Assembly (NCBI GenBank): GCA_045596925.1
Contig: JAZODH010000082.1
Span: forward strand, 1-50,281
Direction: 5' to 3'
DNA from: SIG710 sp045596925
Lineage (GTDB): Bacteria > Bacillota > Clostridia > Oscillospirales > CAG-272
Length of the DNA stretch: 50,281 nt
The first letter of the stretch is position 1, and the number at the start of each line of letters is the position of its first letter. The notes beneath the pieces are model-generated. The model was not told the origin of the DNA and made no database searches. It saw only the letters and a list, made by a program, of their open reading frames with translations. Positions 46,737-50,281 of the stretch are shown one piece after another. A program made the position numbers and the translations under genes.

Positions 46737-46840
46737 CGCAAAACAACGGTAGCGAACGCAAAACAACGGCAGTGAACGCAAAACAACGGCAGTGAACGCA
46801 AAACAACGGCAGTGAACGCCAAACGAGCAGAGGTGATCGC
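46737..46840. repeat. 20-bp tandem repeat, four clean units plus degenerate flanks
   Basis: AAACAACGGCAGTGAACGCA repeats with an exact 20-bp period from 46741 to 46820, the first unit having one or two changes. Degenerate units extend on both sides (for example 46821-46840). Open frames across it are not convincing. There is no alternating spacer, so it is not a CRISPR array. Confidence 0.85.
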
Positions 46841-46875
46841 AAAGCAAACGGCTACGGGATCAGCCGCATAATAAC

Positions 46876-46904
46876 AAAAACCCCCGCTCGGTGAGCGGGG
46901 GTTT
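46876..46904 (-). terminator. Rho-independent terminator of the leucine-rich repeat protein gene
   Basis: AAACCCCCGCTC pairs with GAGCGGGGGTTT, and the minus strand continues with TTTTTG. It lies 22 nt after the stop codon. Confidence 0.92.
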
Positions 46905-46925
46905 GATATTGCTGTTAATCTTAAA

Positions 46926-49900
46926 TTATGCAGCGGGCTGTGCAGGGAAATCTGCGCGCCACTCAAGAACCGTCTTTGTTACACCCTCGTATGTGATCTG
47001 GAGGTAGTCAATAACGTGTGCAAGACCGTTGGGGTCGCCTTCCTTGTTGTCGTTGTAAGCGATGTTCTGACGAGCCTCATAGAAGGTGTTCGCAATAACG
47101 TTAAGAGCATCCCAGTTGAATACGTGGATGTTCAGCTTTGTCTCGGAAGAGTTGTTGCCGAAGACAAACCATCTTGCGGTATCGGTCGTCTGACCTGTTG
47201 TAGCCATGGAGTAAGCGCTGATCGAAACAAAGGTCTCGGGCATGATTACGTCATCAATGTTGTCAAGGCTGTTGAAGAAGCCCTTGTCAATCTGCTTGAT
47301 CGTTGTCTGAGAGAGGTCGATCACGCCTGCCGCAGGCATATCAAAGCCTACCGTCCAAACTCTCGTGAGAGCCTTTGAACCGGTGAAGCCGTACTGCTCG
47401 CCGTTCTTCAGCTTTTCGGTTTCGGGAAGCAGAATGTTCTCTATAGCTGCTGCGTTCTGCGTAATACCATAGAAGGAAACCTGTGCAAGACCGGTGAGGT
47501 CTACGAGAGATTCTACGTCATACGCTTCAAGGTATGTCTTGTCAGCTGTCGCATAGATCACATTGGTAAGATTTGTACAGCCTGCAAGGAGATACTTATC
47601 GGAAGTCATTCCCTCGGGGTAAACGAGTGTTTCAACAGAAGCGGTTGCAATGCTCTGTTCACCGAACTTATCTACACCATAGTCAACTACGATCGTCTTG
47701 ATGTTAGCCGAGTTTGCATCGCTAACGATAGGAGAGTAGATAGTAGCAGTCTTGAGCAGACCGTTAGCTGTAGGATCCTCTGTTACCTGGCTTTCAGCCG
47801 TAACGTTAAAGTACTTGCTGGAATAAGGAGCGCTTGCGCCGTACTGGTCGTTGAGCTTGGGAAGAGCAGCCTCTCCATCAAACTCGGGATCTGCACGGTA
47901 AACTACAACGAGGCTATCGCCGTCCACGAGGATAGACCAAAGGATACCTGTGGTAGCTGTTTCCTCAACGGTAACACCGCGGGAGTTCCAAACGGTATTT
48001 CCGGAAGCGTTCTTATACATATTCCAAGCACGGAGAGGCAGATCAACGTATGTGAACTTACCCTCTGCGTCGTACTCGTAGCCCTGTGTGAGTGTGAGAA
48101 GATTGCTGGGAGCCTTTGTCTCAGCCTCGGTTACGGAAAGCGCACCATTCTGAAGAACATCCCAGAGACAGATATCGTCTGCGTTCTGAGAGTTAACAAC
48201 GCCTGCCTTGAACATCTCAAGTGTGAGAGTGTAGAGAGAAATTGTCTTCTTGATCTTTGCGGACTCATACTCGGAAATGGTAATGACCGTATCGGTACCG
48301 TTAGACCACATAGCATAACCTGCAACGTAGATATCCTTGAGAACATTTGCGCCCTCGAAGTCTCTTACTGCGATGCAGTACTGCTTTGCATCAACGTCAA
48401 CGTACTTGTTGAGACCTGTACCGTCGTCTGCAAAAATAACGATTCTCTGGATCTTCTTGCCGTCAGCAAGAGTCAGAAGAGTTTCGCCGTCGCCTGCCGC
48501 CTCAAAGTTCTTAGCGGAAGCTGCGATAGCACCGTACTCAACGAGAGTATAGCCTGTTTCAGTAGCTACTGCGGTTGCCTTGTCCTTATCGAAGGAGAAG
48601 AGGGCACGGAGACCGTTGTAGGAATTTGTGCGGAGCATAAAGCCGTCGGCTGTGATAACGTTAGGAATAGCAACGGCGTCGCCCTCGCCGGGCTCGTCAA
48701 CCTTGGTTGTTTCAACCGTTGCGTTTACGCCTGCAGCCGCAAGAGCAGCTTCCATATTAGCCTTATCAAGCTCGGAATAAACCTTGATAGTAAGGCCGGA
48801 AACACCGGTGAATGCGTTCTTGTTGTCGATCACGAAATCTGCGGCAACCGCGCCCTTGACATCAATAGTCTTAAGAGCGGAGCATCCGTTAAATGCGTTA
48901 GCCTTGATCTGCTTAAGGGTTACGCTTGCGGGAATAACGATCTCTGTCAGGTTCGTGGTGCCTGCCAGAGACTGAGTGTCAATTACGCCTGCATACTCTG
49001 TGTCGCCATCCTTGATGGAACCGAACCAAACGACCTTAGTCATGCCGCTGTTCTGAAGCAGCTGGGTGACGTAACCTGCGCTGTAGGTTACGGTTGCATT
49101 GAAGCCCGTGAGGTCAACAACGCCGTCAACAACCTCGCCCGTGTAAGTGCCGTCCTCGTTGAACGCAACGTGAGCAAGAGTCTTCAGAGCGGCATTGCCG
49201 ATGAACAGACCACGGCTGGTGTTTGTAAAGGAAAGCTTTTCGATCTTGCTGTCAAAGAGAATCTTCTCTGCCTCGATCCTTGTGGTTACAAGACCAACCG
49301 TGCCAAAGTAAGGCGCATCAACACCGCTTGCTACACGGAATTCAAGAGAAGCAAAAGGAAGATTGTTGTTTGCAAGCTCGTTGAAGATCCAAGCCATGTT
49401 GAACTTCGCGCCGTTTTCCTTGCAGTTTACAAGGTTCTTGTAGGGAGCGATGTTGTTATATACCCACTCAACGAGCTTATCCTGATCACCGGTAGCTGTG
49501 ACGTTCTCGTCCTCTGCGTAGCCGAGAGACGCCTTGTATGCAACGTAGTTCGCATAAGCTTCAGCGGTAACGTAAACGCTGGACCACTGTTTGCTTGCCT
49601 TTCCGTCTGTGATGTATCTCTCGTAGATGGGATACTTGGAAGCGCTCTGAGTAACGTACTGAGCATACTCTGCCGCGCCGCCTGCCAAGTTTTTCTTAAT
49701 TGTGTTGTCGTCGCCAGTTTTATTCGTTACGTCAACGAAGCAGGAAGCATACGCATAGAACTTCTTCTGCGTAGCAGCAGTAACGTTCTTCAGGCTGACA
49801 ACGACTTCCTCGCCCGAGTTACCGGACATATTGGAACTGGTAACAAGCCATACAGCCTCGTTTGTTGTCTTGTTCCAATAGAATCTTCCACCCGCAAGAG

Positions 49901-50281
49901 CTGCGAACGTGGGGAAAGAAGTATCTGTGGCAGAGTAGTCATTGCTACCACTCATCAGGTACCAGCCGTCTTCCGTATCAACGTCCGTAAAGCCGGAGTC
50001 GATCCATTTGTCGCTTGTCTTGTTTACACCCGTAGGCATTGTTGCAGGGTCTACGGGGTCTACGGGTTCTACGGGGTCTACGGGTTCTACGGGTTCGTCG
50101 GGTTCGTCGCCGCCCGCTTCAACGAGATTAACAGTTACGCCTGCCGTAACGCCTGCAGCGGTCAGAGCATTTTCCATGTTTGTCTTGGAGTCAGCATCGT
50201 AGACATTGATAACAAGACCCGTTACGTTGTTAAAGGCGTTCCTGTGCTCGATCAGCACATCAGAGGCAACACCGCCCTTGA
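46926..50281 (-). CDS. Large BspA-type leucine-rich repeat surface protein (cut by right edge)
   Basis: At least 1118 residues are visible and the frame is open at the right edge, so the N-terminus and any signal peptide are outside; the GTG at 50256-50258 is not the start. LRR_5/BspA-like segments recur, such as IKANAFNGCSALKTIDVKG and DKGFFNSLDNIDDVIMPET. A module of about 50 residues beginning KGxVAxD, passing NAF..V.GL.I.VY and ending in AAGV is found at the right edge and again in the middle (around 48715-48860). Each copy is followed by an acidic Pro-rich linker. Other parts are Thr- and Asn-rich beta structure. BspA-type proteins are usually surface adhesins. Codon bias is strong. No SLH or sorting signal is seen at the C-terminus. 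Confidence 0.85.
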   Translation of the reverse strand, partial: KGGVASDVLIEHRNAFNNVTGLVINVYDADSKTNMENALTAAGVTAGVTVNLVEAGGDEPDEPVEPVDPVEPVDPVDPATMPTGVNKTSDKWIDSGFTDVDTEDGWYLMSGSNDYSATDTSFPTFAALAGGRFYWNKTTNEAVWLVTSSNMSGNSGEEVVVSLKNVTAATQKKFYAYASCFVDVTNKTGDDNTIKKNLAGGAAEYAQYVTQSASKYPIYERYITDGKASKQWSSVYVTAEAYANYVAYKASLGYAEDENVTATGDQDKLVEWVYNNIAPYKNLVNCKENGAKFNMAWIFNELANNNLPFASLEFRVASGVDAPYFGTVGLVTTRIEAEKILFDSKIEKLSFTNTSRGLFIGNAALKTLAHVAFNEDGTYTGEVVDGVVDLTGFNATVTYSAGYVTQLLQNSGMTKVVWFGSIKDGDTEYAGVIDTQSLAGTTNLTEIVIPASVTLKQIKANAFNGCSALKTIDVKGAVAADFVIDNKNAFTGVSGLTIKVYSELDKANMEAALAAAGVNATVETTKVDEPGEGDAVAIPNVITADGFMLRTNSYNGLRALFSFDKDKATAVATETGYTLVEYGAIAASAKNFEAAGDGETLLTLADGKKIQRIVIFADDGTGLNKYVDVDAKQYCIAVRDFEGANVLKDIYVAGYAMWSNGTDTVITISEYESAKIKKTISLYTLTLEMFKAGVVNSQNADDICLWDVLQNGALSVTEAETKAPSNLLTLTQGYEYDAEGKFTYVDLPLRAWNMYKNASGNTVWNSRGVTVEETATTGILWSILVDGDSLVVVYRADPEFDGEAALPKLNDQYGASAPYSSKYFNVTAESQVTEDPTANGLLKTATIYSPIVSDANSANIKTIVVDYGVDKFGEQSIATASVETLVYPEGMTSDKYLLAGCTNLTNVIYATADKTYLEAYDVESLVDLTGLAQVSFYGITQNAAAIENILLPETEKLKNGEQYGFTGSKALTRVWTVGFDMPAAGVIDLSQTTIKQIDKGFFNSLDNIDDVIMPETFVSISAYSMATTGQTTDTARWFVFGNNSSETKLNIHVFNWDALNVIANTFYEARQNIAYNDNKEGDPNGLAHVIDYLQITYEGVTKTVLEWRADFPAQPAA
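50047..50109 (-). repeat. 9-bp in-frame minisatellite encoding an acidic Pro linker
   Basis: Seven 9-bp units (GGGTCTACG, GGTTCTACG or GGTTCGTCG on the plus strand) encode repeated three-residue steps (VDP, VEP, DEP) of the surface protein. Unit gain or loss would change linker length without a frameshift. Confidence 0.85.

Noticed and set aside
46737..46840. Possible CRISPR array
   Set aside because: Units are head to tail with no spacers and there are no cas genes.
46469..46966. Open frame of 165 codons on the minus strand
   Set aside because: It crosses two terminators and the 20-bp tandem repeat; its repeated hydrophobic pattern comes from the DNA repeat.

Overview
The window comes from a fermentative, low-oxygen member of the Bacillota, most likely class Clostridia. 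The evidence is strong AGGAGG ribosome binding sites, sigma-A promoters almost all with 17-bp spacers, a long SRP RNA with an Alu domain next to dnaX-ybaB-recR, pyruvate:ferredoxin oxidoreductase, an SLH surface protein with a CsaB-type pyruvyl transferase, and several dispersed palindromic repeat families of the kind seen in uncultured gut Clostridia. I cannot place it below class. No tRNA, 5S/16S/23S rRNA, CRISPR array, transposase or prophage gene was seen.

Layout. 0-6.4 kb: end of a ZIP metal transporter, a methyltransferase and an EamA transporter (minus), then a FeoA-FeoB fusion from a divergent promoter, and a cytoplasmic GH-A clan glycosidase. 6.4-10.6 kb: a repeat cluster, a highly expressed SLH protein with a long structured leader, and more repeats. 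10.6-13.3 kb: a Tet(M)-like ribosomal GTPase fused to a Rae1/YacP-type NYN endonuclease, the most striking gene here. 13.3-18.4 kb: operon rimO, pgsA, a TIM-barrel isomerase, and a glycosyltransferase-CsaB fusion. 18.4-21.7 kb: operon of SGNH hydrolase, YitT, glycerophosphodiesterase and GNAT. 21.8-25.7 kb (minus): OadG-like and OadB sodium pump subunits, pyruvate kinase, MntP. 25.7-30.1 kb: amidase-like protein, DUF1846 protein, and a divergent XRE regulator and Cys-rich lipoprotein pair with a shared operator-like motif. 30.1-35.1 kb: nifJ and a ParB-family gene. 35.1-38.6 kb (minus): SRP RNA, dnaX, ybaB, recR. 39-41.4 kb (minus): DUF378, PflX-like radical SAM and a degenerate glucuronate isomerase-like protein. 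41.4-46.5 kb: operon of MutS-like ATPase, Lrp/AsnC, aminotransferase, SDR and Mrp/NBP35. 46.9 kb to the right edge: a large BspA-type leucine-rich repeat surface protein, open at the edge.

How the parts connect. Pyruvate kinase, NifJ and the OadB/OadG pump subunits fit sugar or organic-acid fermentation with ferredoxin and sodium gradients. CsaB makes the pyruvylated cell-wall polymer that SLH domains bind, so the glycosyltransferase-CsaB gene and the SLH protein are parts of one anchoring system. Feo, ZIP and MntP handle divalent metals.

The main candidates for something new are the ribosomal GTPase-endonuclease fusion, the riboswitch-like leader of the SLH gene, the regulator-lipoprotein pair, the metal-ligand-less isomerase-like protein coupled to a radical SAM enzyme, and a palindromic module that sits in the same orientation just after the stop codons of four unrelated genes.
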